Positions 1 to 8,531 are shown, numbered from the stretch's first letter. The stretch: 64,000 nt of DNA from Streptomyces gossypii (GCF_025165795.1 NZ_JAJAGO010000001.1:124001-188000), one strand, 5' to 3'. Numbers and translations: made by a program. The notes: generated from the sequence alone by a model not told the origin.

Positions 1-377
1 TGGGCGCCGTGCAGGTGGATGGAGGTCACCACCGACAGGTCGTTGATCTGCCGCACGACGACCCGGCGCCCGGTCTGGGCCTTTATCACCGGGCCGGGGA
101 AGTCCCCGTCGAAGGTCCGCAGCGTGGTCCATCTGCCGGGCAGGACCTCTTTGCGGGCCTCCTTCATGCGGATCGTGTAGTAGTCCGTGGTGTAGGTCGA
201 GGACTCCGGCTGGAGCACGCGCGGCAGCGGCATGGGGCAGATGAACTTCGTCACGGTGTTCGGGTCGATGTCGCTGGCCTCGCTGGCGCTGCCGGGTGAG
301 GGCATCACCAGCCCGGCGGTTCCCATGGCGCCGGTGAGCACGGCGCCGGCCTTGATTGCGGATCTGCGTGTGACCAT
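1..377 (-). CDS. Multicopper oxidase, N-terminal part (cut by window edge)
   Basis: Only the first 125 codons are present; the gene runs off the left edge. The start is the ATG at 377, behind a GGGGGA stretch. Residues 1-40 form a twin-arginine signal (MVTRRSAIKAG, a hydrophobic run, then a Pro/Ser-Gly-Ala region), so export by Tat is expected. The mature part contains FDGDFPGPVIKAQTGRRV and a histidine motif HLHGA, which match the first cupredoxin domain of CotA/laccase/phenoxazinone-synthase-type oxidases, including the first copper-ligand His-x-His. Such enzymes couple phenols or aminophenols using O2. It is divergent from the hydrazine cassette. It may be a tailoring oxidase of the cluster or an unrelated neighbour; the missing three quarters prevents a finer call. 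Confidence 0.8.
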   Translation of the reverse strand, partial: MVTRRSAIKAGAVLTGAMGTAGLVMPSPGSASEASDIDPNTVTKFICPMPLPRVLQPESSTYTTDYYTIRMKEARKEVLPGRWTTLRTFDGDFPGPVIKAQTGRRVVVRQINDLSVVTSIHLHGA

Positions 378-1285
378 GAATCCCCCATGGAGACATGCTG
401 AGGGCACCCTGCGGGTGCCTGTGCAGCGAAGGGTTGCGAAAAGGGTGTGTGGGCGGGTCCGGTGTGGCGGGCCCGGCGGACAGGGTTTGTCGTCGGTGTG
501 CACTGACGGTTGTTTGACTTTTCCGGTGAAGACCGGATAGGCCGTCTGGCGCCGGTGCGGGTGCCGGCTTCGGGCGGCGGGCGCAGGAGAGTTCACGGCT
601 CCCGGCGCGGCAGGTCCCGGGCTGCCGCATGGCGCGGTGGTGCTCTTGCCGGTGCCTGTGCGCGGGAGTCCCCGTGTCCGTGTGTGGGCGCGCCGGCGTC
701 CCGCGTGGGGTCGGAGCTTCGGTGCGGCACGGACGGAGGGAGTGCTCCTCCTCGGCCGGCGGGGGGCCCGGGGTGAGGCCCGGGCGGCGGCCTGTTCGAT
801 TCGACCGCAGATCCCGGCGGTCCGCAACTGGCGATCAACGCGCCGGTCTTCGGGGGCTGTTCGTCCCTGCGCGGGTCCTTCAGGGTGTGCGGGTTTCCCG
901 GTGTGCGGGGTGCGTGTTCGGCGTCGCGTGCGGATCGGGGCTGTGGCATTGTCATGGGACCTGTACGAGGCCGGTGGTGCGTCCGGTGGCCCGGAGGCCG
1001 CCGCGGGGTTCCCCCGTCGGTGTGCGACTGCGGTCTTTCCGCGGTTGAACGGGGCCGCGCTCTCACGCGGGTTCCGGCGCCGGGTGCCGGTGTCCTCGGT
1101 GCGCGGTGTTTATCGCGGTGCTGTGCGACGGTCCCGCGTCACGTTTAATCCGTTCGGGTAAGCCGTCTGTTCTCCATTCCCACCGGGCGCCGCTCCGTGT
1201 AACTCTTGCCGACGCCGCTGCGAAACGGTGTGGCTGTTATTGCTCTTCAGTGTGGGCGCGCGAACAGACCAGAGGGGAGTGCTGA
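378..1285. other. Divergent intergenic region, no gene seen
   Basis: About 0.9 kb separates the multicopper oxidase start from the ferredoxin start. Open frames here are Arg/Pro/Gly-rich in all frames and resemble no protein family, so I treat them as shadows of GC composition. The stretch must hold the promoters of both flanking genes. The last 140 bases are locally richer in A/T (TTTAAT near 1144, TTATTG near 1234), but I could not place a convincing -35/-10 pair. Confidence 0.5.
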
Positions 1286-1621
1286 ATGCCCAGGGACGAG
1301 AACGCTCCGGCGGATAACAGGACCGGGCGGTCCGAGTTGATCGCCGGGCGGTCGCGCAATGAAGCGTGGAAGAAGCCGCCGCGCCGTATCGAGCCGTCGG
1401 AATGCATCACGTGTGACACGTGTTTGAGGGCCTGCCCGCCGGAGTTCGGCGCGATATTCGACCGGGGGCTCGATGTGGTCATCGTTCCGGAATTATGCTC
1501 GGGCTGCCCCAAATGCGTGCTGGAGTGTCCGGTGGACTGCATCTACGTCGACGAGGACTGGACGCCGACCGACAATGACATGTGGAGTCATGTCGCGCTG
1601 ACCGCCAAGGACGCGTCGTGA
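1286..1621 (+). CDS. Two-cluster [4Fe-4S] ferredoxin of the hydrazine cassette
   Basis: A 111-aa protein with two 4Fe-4S motifs: Cys40-Cys43-Cys46-Cys50-Pro and Cys71-Cys74-Cys77-Cys81-Pro, plus Cys85. The 36 residues before the first motif are polar and basic. A GAGGGGAG ribosome site precedes the ATG. It is the first gene of a tightly packed + strand cassette and overlaps the next start by four bases (GTGA), so its likely job is to pass low-potential electrons to a cassette enzyme. Kinamycin and fosfazinomycin clusters carry comparable genes among those predicted to make an N-N bond. The pairing with the next gene product is inference. Confidence 0.85.
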   Translation: MPRDENAPADNRTGRSELIAGRSRNEAWKKPPRRIEPSECITCDTCLRACPPEFGAIFDRGLDVVIVPELCSGCPKCVLECPVDCIYVDEDWTPTDNDMWSHVALTAKDAS

Positions 1622-3618
1622 CGGGCGCCGGCGGCGCCTCGCAGGGCGGGACCTCGCAGGGCGGCGCCTCGCAGGGCGGGACCTCGCGGCGGGCGGTGAT
1701 GGCCAGGAAGCGGCAGAGCCGGCGGCCCAGCCGGCTGGGGAGTGCGGCGGGGGTGGCCGCCAAGCCGGACTATGTGGTCGAGGAGGACGCCGGCTTCCCC
1801 CGGCTGCTGCGCGAGACGTGGGAGCAGGCGGCCGCGGCGCCGGACCTGCAGGCGGCGGCGCAGGTGCTGTTGACGCTGGGGGGGCATGTGCCCGCCGATG
1901 TGCAGCTGCGGGCGCTGCGGGTGGCGGACGAGTGCGCGCTCAAGGCGCTGTGCGGGATCTCCTGGCGCGAGGAGGAGGCGGCCCTCTTCGAGGGGGCCGA
2001 GGGGGGCGGGGAGCCCGGCCGGTCCGGTGAGGCTGGTGTGGCTGGTGAGGCGCCGGCGTTCTGGGGGGAGCTGGGGCTGACCACCAGCGGCCGGATCGTG
2101 CTGCGGGCTCCCTCGCAGGGGCCGCTGGCCAAGGAGGAGGAGCTGGTCGGCGCGGTGCTGCGGGTGCCGTGGCCGGCGCGGGCGCTGGTGGACTACCGCA
2201 GTGAGGTCAGCCGTGCGGCGGCGCGGTTCTCGCGGTCGGTGGCCGACTGCCGGCAGTGGCTGGCGGCGGGGGGCACCCACAGCCGGGACGAGATGCTGGA
2301 GGAGCTGAAGGAGGCCGCGCTGCGGACCGCTCCCTTCGTGCTCTACCAGGAGGGCAAGCAGTACACCAACTTCCGGGACCGCAACACGGTCACGGGCAAG
2401 ACGCTGTGGCCGGGGCATCCCGACTGTGCGCTCAGCTCCCTGCAGGGGATGCCGCTGGATCTGTGGTCGGACAACGACGTGGTGATGGTGGTGTGCCTGA
2501 CGCTGCTGGTGCGCTCGGCGGGGTACGCGCGGATCGAGGAGGCCAACGGCACGCAGCTGACGGTCGATCACATCGCGTACATGCTGGAGCGGGTGCGGCG
2601 CAACTACAACGCGGTGGGGGCGGGGCAGAAGGTCGCGCCGGCCGCCTCCACGCGGGCGGCGGAGCTGGACACCCTGGCCGTCGCGCTGCGCCGGCGGCGG
2701 GAGGAGGTGCGCGCGAGTGTGCAGCTCTACCGGGAGATCCACGGCGCTTTGATGCACAAGATCGAGCGGGTGGCCGGGGTGCGGGGGCCGCAGGCGCGCC
2801 GGCGCGAGGGGGCGCTGTGCGCCGCCCTGCGAGGGTCGCTGGGGCTTGCGGGCGGCACGCTCGAGGAGCTGGGTGACGCGCTGGAGGCCGCGCCTTCGTG
2901 GCTGGCGGCGCCGCACGGCGGTTTCGGCACCGGGCTGGAGTCGCTGGTGCATGCGACGGTCTCCGGGGCGAACGCGGCGTTCGAGACGGATTTCGCGATG
3001 AGCCGGGGGATGCGTTCGCTGCCGCGGCTGGTGGCCGCGCTGCGGGAGCAGGACTGGAGCGCGATCACGCGGTGGGATATCACCGAGTACTTCTGCTGTG
3101 TGGTGCCGGTGCCCGCCGCGCGAAGGTATTTCGCGGACTCGACGGAGTATCTGGCGGATACGGCGTGGGCGATTTCCTCGCGGATGCAGTACAACTCGTG
3201 GCATTTCGTGCCCGGTGGTCTTCCGCGGGGGCCGGCGGTGGTGGCGCGTGACTTCTTCGTGCCGCCCACTCTTCCGGATGTGGCGTTCTATTCCGATCAG
3301 CACCACCGTGGTCATGTCGCCTCGCGGGTGCGGTTCAGTATCCGCAGTCCGCAGCCGGTGCGGGTGCTGGACCGGGTCTTCAACGGGTTCATCGATCTGC
3401 GGCTGCTGCGGTGCGAGGGCGCCCCGTTCACGGAGGCGGATCTTCTGGCGGCGCACCGTGCTTCGGCGTTCATCGCGCGGGCGACGGGGCTGGCGGCCCA
3501 GCTGGTGGCCGGCGGGCAGGAGTTGGAGGTGACCTCCTTCGATTCGAAGTGGCACTGGGATGCGGTCAAGGAGGCGTCGCAGGCCGCGTTCGCCTCGGAG
3601 GCGCTGCGGGCGCGGTGA
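1618..3618 (+). CDS. Unrecognised 666-aa protein, candidate N-N bond enzyme
   Basis: I do not recognise the fold. The GTG at 1618 overlaps the ferredoxin stop (GTGA) and has AAGGA about six bases upstream. An ATG at 1699 is possible but has no ribosome site, and choosing it would remove a low-complexity N-terminus made of GASQG/GTSQG repeats. The rest looks globular, without membrane segments or a signal peptide. Regions rich in conserved-looking polar and aromatic residues are FRDRNTVTGKTLWPGHPDC (about residues 252-270), a DHIAYMLERVRRNY helix, WDITEYFCCVVPVP, and a Trp/His-rich end (SKWHWD). No Walker, Rossmann or haem motif is visible. By position it corresponds to the large unassigned gene in kinamycin-type hydrazine cassettes. 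Coupling to a ferredoxin makes a reductive step, such as joining nitrite-derived nitrogen to an amino acid, an attractive but unproven role. Confidence 0.75.
   Translation: MTGAGGASQGGTSQGGASQGGTSRRAVMARKRQSRRPSRLGSAAGVAAKPDYVVEEDAGFPRLLRETWEQAAAAPDLQAAAQVLLTLGGHVPADVQLRALRVADECALKALCGISWREEEAALFEGAEGGGEPGRSGEAGVAGEAPAFWGELGLTTSGRIVLRAPSQGPLAKEEELVGAVLRVPWPARALVDYRSEVSRAAARFSRSVADCRQWLAAGGTHSRDEMLEELKEAALRTAPFVLYQEGKQYTNFRDRNTVTGKTLWPGHPDCALSSLQGMPLDLWSDNDVVMVVCLTLLVRSAGYARIEEANGTQLTVDHIAYMLERVRRNYNAVGAGQKVAPAASTRAAELDTLAVALRRRREEVRASVQLYREIHGALMHKIERVAGVRGPQARRREGALCAALRGSLGLAGGTLEELGDALEAAPSWLAAPHGGFGTGLESLVHATVSGANAAFETDFAMSRGMRSLPRLVAALREQDWSAITRWDITEYFCCVVPVPAARRYFADSTEYLADTAWAISSRMQYNSWHFVPGGLPRGPAVVARDFFVPPTLPDVAFYSDQHHRGHVASRVRFSIRSPQPVRVLDRVFNGFIDLRLLRCEGAPFTEADLLAAHRASAFIARATGLAAQLVAGGQELEVTSFDSKWHWDAVKEASQAAFASEALRAR
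1633..1692 (+). repeat. Two tandem 30-bp coding repeats
   Basis: A 30-base unit beginning GGCGCCTCGCAGGGC occurs twice in a row (1633-1662, 1663-1692; the second copy decays at its 3' end). Each unit is itself two similar 15-base halves. It encodes the GASQG-GTSQG linker at the N-terminus of the 666-aa protein. It looks like a replication-slippage expansion and probably forms a flexible leader. Confidence 0.8.
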
Positions 3619-3652
3619 GGGCCGAGTGCGCTTTGGTGATCGGGGAGAAGTG

Positions 3653-5038
3653 GTGACCTTGCTGGGTGTGCGCGAAACCAAGGATCTCCTTGCCCGGGGG
3701 GAGACCTCTGTGCTCGACCATGTGGGCTCCGTGCTGGAGGCGGTGCGGGAGCGGGACGGTGAGCTGGGGGCGTTCGTGTCGGTCGCGGGGCCCGGCGTGC
3801 TGCGGGAGGCGCGGCAGGCGGATGCGCGGATCCGGGAGCTGGGTGCGCTCGCGTGGCGCCGGTGGCCGCTGCTGGGGGTGACCGTCTCGGTCAAGGACCT
3901 GGTCCAGACGCGGGATCTGCCCACCACGCGCGGGTCGCTGGTGGCCGGCGGGCGGCGGCGCCTGGATGCGCCGGCGGTGCAGCGGCTGCGGGCGGCGGGT
4001 GCCCTCGTGGTGGGCAAGACGGCCACCTCGGAGCACGGGTGGAGTGCGAGTACGGTCAGCCGGCTGGGTGCCCCCACCCGCAATCCCTGGGATCCGGCGC
4101 TCTCGGCGGGGGGTTCCAGCGGAGGCGGTGCGGCGGCGCTGGCGGCGGGGCTGGGCGCGGGGGCGCTGGGCACCGACGGTGCGGGCTCGATCCGTATTCC
4201 GGCGGCGTGGTGCGGGGTGGTGGGGTACAAGCCCTCCTTCGCGCGGGTGCCGTATGTGCCCGGCTGCGCGGACCGGCTCTCGCATCTGGGGCCGCTGGCG
4301 CGCAGTGTGCCCGATGTCATCGAGCTGGCGGGGGTGCTGACGGGGGCGCATCGGGAGGATCCCGACTCCCTCCTGCAGGTGCGTCAGGCGCGGGTGCGCG
4401 AGGCGCCGCTGCGGATCGGCTGGATCGAGTTCCCGGGGACCTCGGCGGAGGTGCGGCGGGTCACCGAGCAGGTGTGGCCGGTGCTGGAGGGGCAGGGGCA
4501 CCGGCTGACGCGTATCGAGGTGCCCTTCGAGGATCCCTATCCGGCGCTGGTGGACATCCTGGCCGCGGCGGAGGCGGCCGGGACGCCGGTGGACCAGGAG
4601 CATCTGTGCGATCCGGGCCGGCTGGCGGTGGTGCGGCACGGGCGGGCGCTCAGCGCCGCGGCGGTGATGCGGGCCGAGGAGGTGCGGCTGGCGCTGCGCG
4701 CGCGGCTGGGTGCGGTGATGGAGCGTTTCGATCTGCTGGCGATGGCGACGGTGCCGGTGGAGCCCTTCGGGGCAGGCGAGATCGGTCCGCGGTGGGCGGC
4801 CGATCCGGAGGATCTTCTGTGGCTGGCGTGGTCGCCGGCCACCTATCCGTTCAACATGACCGGCCAGCCGGCGCTGTCCTTGCCCGCGGGTCTCACCCGT
4901 GCCGGGCTCCCGGTGGGATTCCAGCTGGTGGGTCCTGTGGGCGGGGACGATCTGGTGCTGGCCGCCGCCCGCCGCCTGGAGGCGGAACTGGGCCCCCTGC
5001 CGGCAGTGCCGGTCCGAGTCTCCGAAAGGATGGTGTAG
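3653..5038 (+). CDS. Amidase-signature hydrolase (KinK type)
   Basis: A 461-aa amidase-signature enzyme. The Ser-cisSer-Lys machinery is visible: Lys81 in VTVSVKDLV, the Ser pair 155-156 in AGGSSGGGAA, and the nucleophile Ser179 in GTDGAGSIRIP. I chose the GTG at 3653 because GGGGAG lies seven bases upstream and the reading frame before it is Arg-rich and not protein-like. It lies 34 bases after the 666-aa gene and two bases before the ligase gene. In the kinamycin/fosfazinomycin scheme an acetylhydrazine unit is carried on glutamate, and a hydrolase is expected to remove the acetyl group. That assignment is inference from gene content; the family call itself is firm. Confidence 0.88.
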   Translation: MTLLGVRETKDLLARGETSVLDHVGSVLEAVRERDGELGAFVSVAGPGVLREARQADARIRELGALAWRRWPLLGVTVSVKDLVQTRDLPTTRGSLVAGGRRRLDAPAVQRLRAAGALVVGKTATSEHGWSASTVSRLGAPTRNPWDPALSAGGSSGGGAAALAAGLGAGALGTDGAGSIRIPAAWCGVVGYKPSFARVPYVPGCADRLSHLGPLARSVPDVIELAGVLTGAHREDPDSLLQVRQARVREAPLRIGWIEFPGTSAEVRRVTEQVWPVLEGQGHRLTRIEVPFEDPYPALVDILAAAEAAGTPVDQEHLCDPGRLAVVRHGRALSAAAVMRAEEVRLALRARLGAVMERFDLLAMATVPVEPFGAGEIGPRWAADPEDLLWLAWSPATYPFNMTGQPALSLPAGLTRAGLPVGFQLVGPVGGDDLVLAAARRLEAELGPLPAVPVRVSERMV

Positions 5039-5040
5039 CC

Positions 5041-6597
5041 ATGTACTCCCGGTCGTGGTCCCCCGTGCACACCGAGGGGGGCGCGGGGCGTCCCGCGTTC
5101 GCCGTCGAGCTGGGCCTCTGGAGCGCGGAGCAGGCCGCGGCCGCCGAGCAGATCGAGGCACATCTGGAGGAGGTGGACCTGGTGCGTCTGGTCTTCTGCG
5201 ATCCGCACGGGCTGGCCCGGTCCAAGACGCTGACGGCCCAGACCTTCCGTACGGTGCTGCGGGGCGGGATGGACTTCTCTCCGGGGCCGTTCCTCTTCGA
5301 CACCGGGCACGCGGTGGCGGTGGACTTCCTGGGCGATCCGGGTGTGGGGGTGCCCGAGATCGCGGGGGCGGGCAATTTCGTGCTGGTGCCCGATCCGCTG
5401 ACCTTCCAGATGCTGCCGGGCCGGGAGCCGCGCACGGCGTGGGTGCTGGGTGATGAGTTCCTGCGGGACGGCACGCCGCATCCGCTCTCGGCGCGCAATG
5501 TGCTTCGGCAGGTGTGCGCGCAGTACGCGGCGCGCCGGTGGAGTGCGGTGGTGGGGCTGGAGGTGGAGTGGTATCTGACCCGCCGGCTGCCCGGTGAGGC
5601 GGGCAACGCGGGCAACGGTTTCGGCCTGCAGGGCGCCGCGCCGGTGGTCGAGGCGCTCAACGCCGGCTACCAGTTCAACTCGGACAGCGCCTATGACTCG
5701 GTCTCGCCGGTGACCGATCCGCTGGCGATGCTGCTGCTGGAGCTGGGGCTGCCGCTGCGGTCCATGGAGCACGAGTCGGGGCCGGGGCAGATCGAGACGA
5801 CGTTCAATCCGATGGGGGCCCTGGAGGCCGCCGACGCGATGCTGATGTTCCGCACGCTGACCAAGCAGACCTGCGCCCGAAGCGGGCACCACGCCTCGTT
5901 CATGTCGCTGCCGGGTGTGGAGGGCTTCGACCCCAGCGGCTGGCATCTGCACCAGTCGGTGCGCGAGGAGCAAGGCGGCGGCAGCCTGTTCGCCGCGGGC
6001 GGCCCAGGCGGCGGCATCTCGGCGCAGGGCCGGGCCTATGTGGAGGGGCTGCTGGCGCGGGCCCGCGACTTCTGCCTGCTCTCGGTGCCCACCGTCAACG
6101 GCTACCGGCGGCTGGGGTCGGGCTTCGCGCTCTCCCCCACCCGGGTGGGCTGGAGCTTCGAGGACCGCAGTGTGATGGTGCGGGTGGTCGGCGGCCGCGG
6201 CTCCACGCACATCGAAAACCGGGTGGGCGAGCCGAGCGCCAACCCGTATCTGGCCATCGCCGCCCAGCTGTTCGCCGGGCTGGAGGGCCTGACCGCCTCC
6301 GTCGGCGCCTCCGCGGCGCCGCAGACGCAAACGGAGACACAGAACGCGCAGGACGCGCGGGGGGCGGAGGGCGGCTGGGGGGCGCTGCCCCAGTCGCTGG
6401 GCGAGGCGCTGGAGGCCTTCCGCGGCGGCCAGGGGCCGCAGCTGCTGGGCAAGCCGCTGGCCTCCTGCCTCACCAAGCTCAAGGAGAGCGAGCTGGCCCG
6501 CTTCCAGGCGTGGCAGGAGGCGAGGCGCCGGGCGGGGCACCAGGAGGGCGGCGCGGTCACCGACTGGGAGCAGCGCGAGTACTTCGCCTCCTACTGA
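5041..6597 (+). CDS. Glutamine-synthetase-like ligase, probable glutamyl-hydrazide synthetase (KinL type)
   Basis: A 518-aa protein of the glutamine synthetase superfamily, longer than GlnA-like enzymes of about 450 aa because of an N-terminal extension and a C-terminal insert rich in Ala/Gln/Thr. Typical active-site segments are present in order: GLEVEWYL (metal Glu), EHESGPGQIETTF (metal Glu), HASFMSLP followed by GWHLHQS (ATP/glutamate site), SGFALSPTRVGWS (Arg) and IENRVGEPSANPYLA. Family knowledge: the kinamycin and fosfazinomycin pathways use glutamate as a carrier for an acetylhydrazine or hydrazine unit, and a GS homologue is expected to form that bond with ATP. The start ATG has AAAGGA ten bases upstream. 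Third-position G gives way to C in the second half of the gene, by eye. Confidence 0.88.
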   Translation: MYSRSWSPVHTEGGAGRPAFAVELGLWSAEQAAAAEQIEAHLEEVDLVRLVFCDPHGLARSKTLTAQTFRTVLRGGMDFSPGPFLFDTGHAVAVDFLGDPGVGVPEIAGAGNFVLVPDPLTFQMLPGREPRTAWVLGDEFLRDGTPHPLSARNVLRQVCAQYAARRWSAVVGLEVEWYLTRRLPGEAGNAGNGFGLQGAAPVVEALNAGYQFNSDSAYDSVSPVTDPLAMLLLELGLPLRSMEHESGPGQIETTFNPMGALEAADAMLMFRTLTKQTCARSGHHASFMSLPGVEGFDPSGWHLHQSVREEQGGGSLFAAGGPGGGISAQGRAYVEGLLARARDFCLLSVPTVNGYRRLGSGFALSPTRVGWSFEDRSVMVRVVGGRGSTHIENRVGEPSANPYLAIAAQLFAGLEGLTASVGASAAPQTQTETQNAQDARGAEGGWGALPQSLGEALEAFRGGQGPQLLGKPLASCLTKLKESELARFQAWQEARRRAGHQEGGAVTDWEQREYFASY

Positions 6598-6651
6598 ACC
6601 GCCGGCCCGTGATCGCCCTCAGTTCCGTTCCTACCCGGGAGTGCCGCCGCG

Positions 6652-7938
6652 ATGATCCCCCGCTACACGCTGCCGCCCATGGCCGACCTCTTCAGCGACC
6701 AGCACCGCTACGCGACCTGGGTGCGCGTGGAGATCCTCGCCTCCCAGGCGCAGGTCCAGCTGGGCCTGGTGCCCCCCGAGGCGCTCGAGGACATGCGGCG
6801 CGCCCCGGTGCCCGATCCTGCCCGGGTGGCCGAGATCGAACGCGAACGCGATCACGAGGTGCTCTCCTTCCTCGCCGCGTTCTGCCAGGACATGCCGCCC
6901 GCCTCCGCCCGCTGGGTGCATCTGGGCATGACCAGCTACGACCTGGTGGACACCGCGCTGGGCCACACCCTGGCGCGCGGCACCGACCTGGTGCTGGAGG
7001 CTGCCGGGCGGCTGCGCCGGGTGCTGGCCGCGCGGGCCCGGGAGCACTGGCACACCGTGTGCGTGGGCCGCACCCACGGCGTGCACGCCGAGCCGACCAC
7101 CTTCGGCCACAAACTCGCCTCCTTCGCCTTCGCGGTGGACCGCTGCCACACGCGGCTGAGGGCCGCGCGGGAGGCCGTCGCGGTGGGCACCGTCTCCGGC
7201 TCGGTGGGCACCTACGCTCTGATCGACCCGGCGGTGGAGGCGTATGTGTGCCGTGAGCTGGGTCTGGGCGTGGAGAGCGCGCCCAGTCAGGTCGTCGCCA
7301 GGGACCGGCACGCCCAGCTGGTCGCGGCCGTGGCCGCGCTGGGCGCCTGCATCGAGCAGATCGCCCTGGAGATGCGGCTGCTGCAGCGCACCGAGGTGGG
7401 TGAGGTGGAGGAGGCGCGCACCGGCGCCTACCAGGGCTCCAGCGCCATGCCCCACAAACGCAACCCCACCACCAGCGAACGGCTGTGCGGCCTGGCGCGG
7501 ATCCTGCGCGGCCACGCGGGCACCATGCTGGAGAACGTCGCCCTGTGGCACGAGAGGGATCTGGCGCACCAGTCGGTCGAGCGGGTGATCCTTCCCGACA
7601 GTCTCACCCTGGGCCACTACCAGGCCACCAGGGCGGCCGATCTGATCGAGGGCCTGCGGGTCTTCCCCGACCGTATGCGTGCCAATATCGGCCATACCCA
7701 CGGTCTGGTCTACAGCTCCGCGGTGCTGGCCGAGCTCCTGGGGGGCGGCACCGAGCGGGAGAAGGCCTACCGTGCCGTACAGGCCGCCGCGAACCGCACC
7801 GCCGCACGGGGCGAGGAGTTCCAGGACACCCTCGCCCAGGAGGGCATCGACATCGGCCCGCTGCGCCCGGAGCGGTTCCTTGCCCACCACGACGTGATCG
7901 CCGCCCGATTGGAGTCCCTCGTTGAACTGGAAGACTGA
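6652..7938 (+). CDS. Adenylosuccinate-lyase-family enzyme, probable hydrazinosuccinate lyase (KinM type)
   Basis: A 428-aa protein of the fumarase/aspartase superfamily that reads like PurB throughout. It has GRTHGVHAEPTTFGHK near residue 140 (catalytic His region) and the superfamily signature GSSAMPHKRNP near 263-273 in the mobile catalytic loop. GGGAG precedes the ATG at 6652. Adenylosuccinate lyases split a C-N bond with loss of fumarate. Inside a hydrazine cassette the known logic is that a succinyl-hydrazine (N-acetylated or not) is split to fumarate plus the free hydrazine synthon. A housekeeping PurB is not excluded by sequence alone, but the operon position argues against it. Confidence 0.88.
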   Translation: MIPRYTLPPMADLFSDQHRYATWVRVEILASQAQVQLGLVPPEALEDMRRAPVPDPARVAEIERERDHEVLSFLAAFCQDMPPASARWVHLGMTSYDLVDTALGHTLARGTDLVLEAAGRLRRVLAARAREHWHTVCVGRTHGVHAEPTTFGHKLASFAFAVDRCHTRLRAAREAVAVGTVSGSVGTYALIDPAVEAYVCRELGLGVESAPSQVVARDRHAQLVAAVAALGACIEQIALEMRLLQRTEVGEVEEARTGAYQGSSAMPHKRNPTTSERLCGLARILRGHAGTMLENVALWHERDLAHQSVERVILPDSLTLGHYQATRAADLIEGLRVFPDRMRANIGHTHGLVYSSAVLAELLGGGTEREKAYRAVQAAANRTAARGEEFQDTLAQEGIDIGPLRPERFLAHHDVIAARLESLVELED

Positions 7939-8323
7939 ACGCGCCCACGGCGCCGACCTGGACGTGGAGGAAGTGCTGGGGGTCTACCGCGACTCCGGGC
8001 TGGGCGAGCGCCGCCCCGTCGGGGACCGGGAGCGCTTCACCGCGATGCTGCAAAACGCCAACCTGATCCTCGCCTGCCGGGTGGAGGGCCGCCTGGTGGG
8101 CATCGCCCGCAGCATCTCCGACTTCTCCTACGTCACCTACCTCTCGGACATCGCGGTGGTGCGCGACTACCAGCGCTCCGGCATCGGCCGCGCGCTGATC
8201 GAGGCCACCGGGCAGGAGGCGCCCGGTGCGAAGATCGTGCTGCTCTCCGCGCCGGCGGCCACCGACTACTACCCGCACATCGGCTTCACCCAGCACGGCT
8301 CCGCCTGGGTCCTGAGCCCCTGA
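7922..8323 (+). CDS. GNAT N-acetyltransferase (KinN type)
   Basis: A 133-aa single GNAT domain. The acetyl-CoA loop reads VRDYQRSGIGRALIE (about residues 79-93), preceded by a beta strand FSYVTYLSDIAV, with the closing YYPHIGF typical of the family. The start is a TTG at 7922 inside the end of the lyase gene, with GGAG eight bases upstream; the two genes overlap by 17 bases and are probably translationally coupled. In the kinamycin/fosfazinomycin model an N-acetyltransferase masks the reactive hydrazine as an acetylhydrazine. It closes the cassette, which ends at a strong terminator. Confidence 0.85.
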   Translation: MNWKTERAHGADLDVEEVLGVYRDSGLGERRPVGDRERFTAMLQNANLILACRVEGRLVGIARSISDFSYVTYLSDIAVVRDYQRSGIGRALIEATGQEAPGAKIVLLSAPAATDYYPHIGFTQHGSAWVLSP

Positions 8324-8341
8324 CCCGCGCGGATGCGCCAA

Positions 8342-8380
8342 CGGCCGGGAGGGGTGCGCGATGCGCACCCCTCCCGGCCG
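8342..8380. terminator. Bidirectional terminator hairpin
   Basis: A perfect 18-bp stem with a three-base loop (8342-8359, loop GAT, 8363-8380), arm CGGCCGGGAGGGGTGCGC. It lies 18 bases after the acetyltransferase stop and between converging genes, so it can end both the + strand cassette and the - strand regulator transcript. There is no T tract, as is usual in Streptomyces. Confidence 0.9.
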
Positions 8381-8531
8381 GATCTGTGCCCTGACGCGGC
8401 CGGCGCCGCGGGGAGAAGAAGCCTCCCCGCTGCCGCCGGCCGCCAACGCTGCGCGCCGGCTCCCTCCTTGGCCTTGCGGGCCGCGCGCCGGGGCCCGCTC
8501 ACCCATCCAGCCACGGTCCGATCCAGGGGCC

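Noticed and set aside
593..1066. 157-codon - strand frame in the divergent intergenic region
   Set aside because: No ribosome site, no recognisable domain, Arg/Pro/His composition typical of random GC-rich DNA.
1588..4320. 910-codon open frame on the - strand opposite the 666-aa protein and amidase genes
   Set aside because: Antisense shadow: composition is Arg/Pro/His with no family signature, while the + strand frames carry clear motifs and ribosome sites.
6652..7938. Housekeeping purB
   Set aside because: Sequence is PurB-like, but the gene overlaps the acetyltransferase and is packed into the hydrazine cassette, so a pathway-specific lyase is more likely. Not fully excluded.
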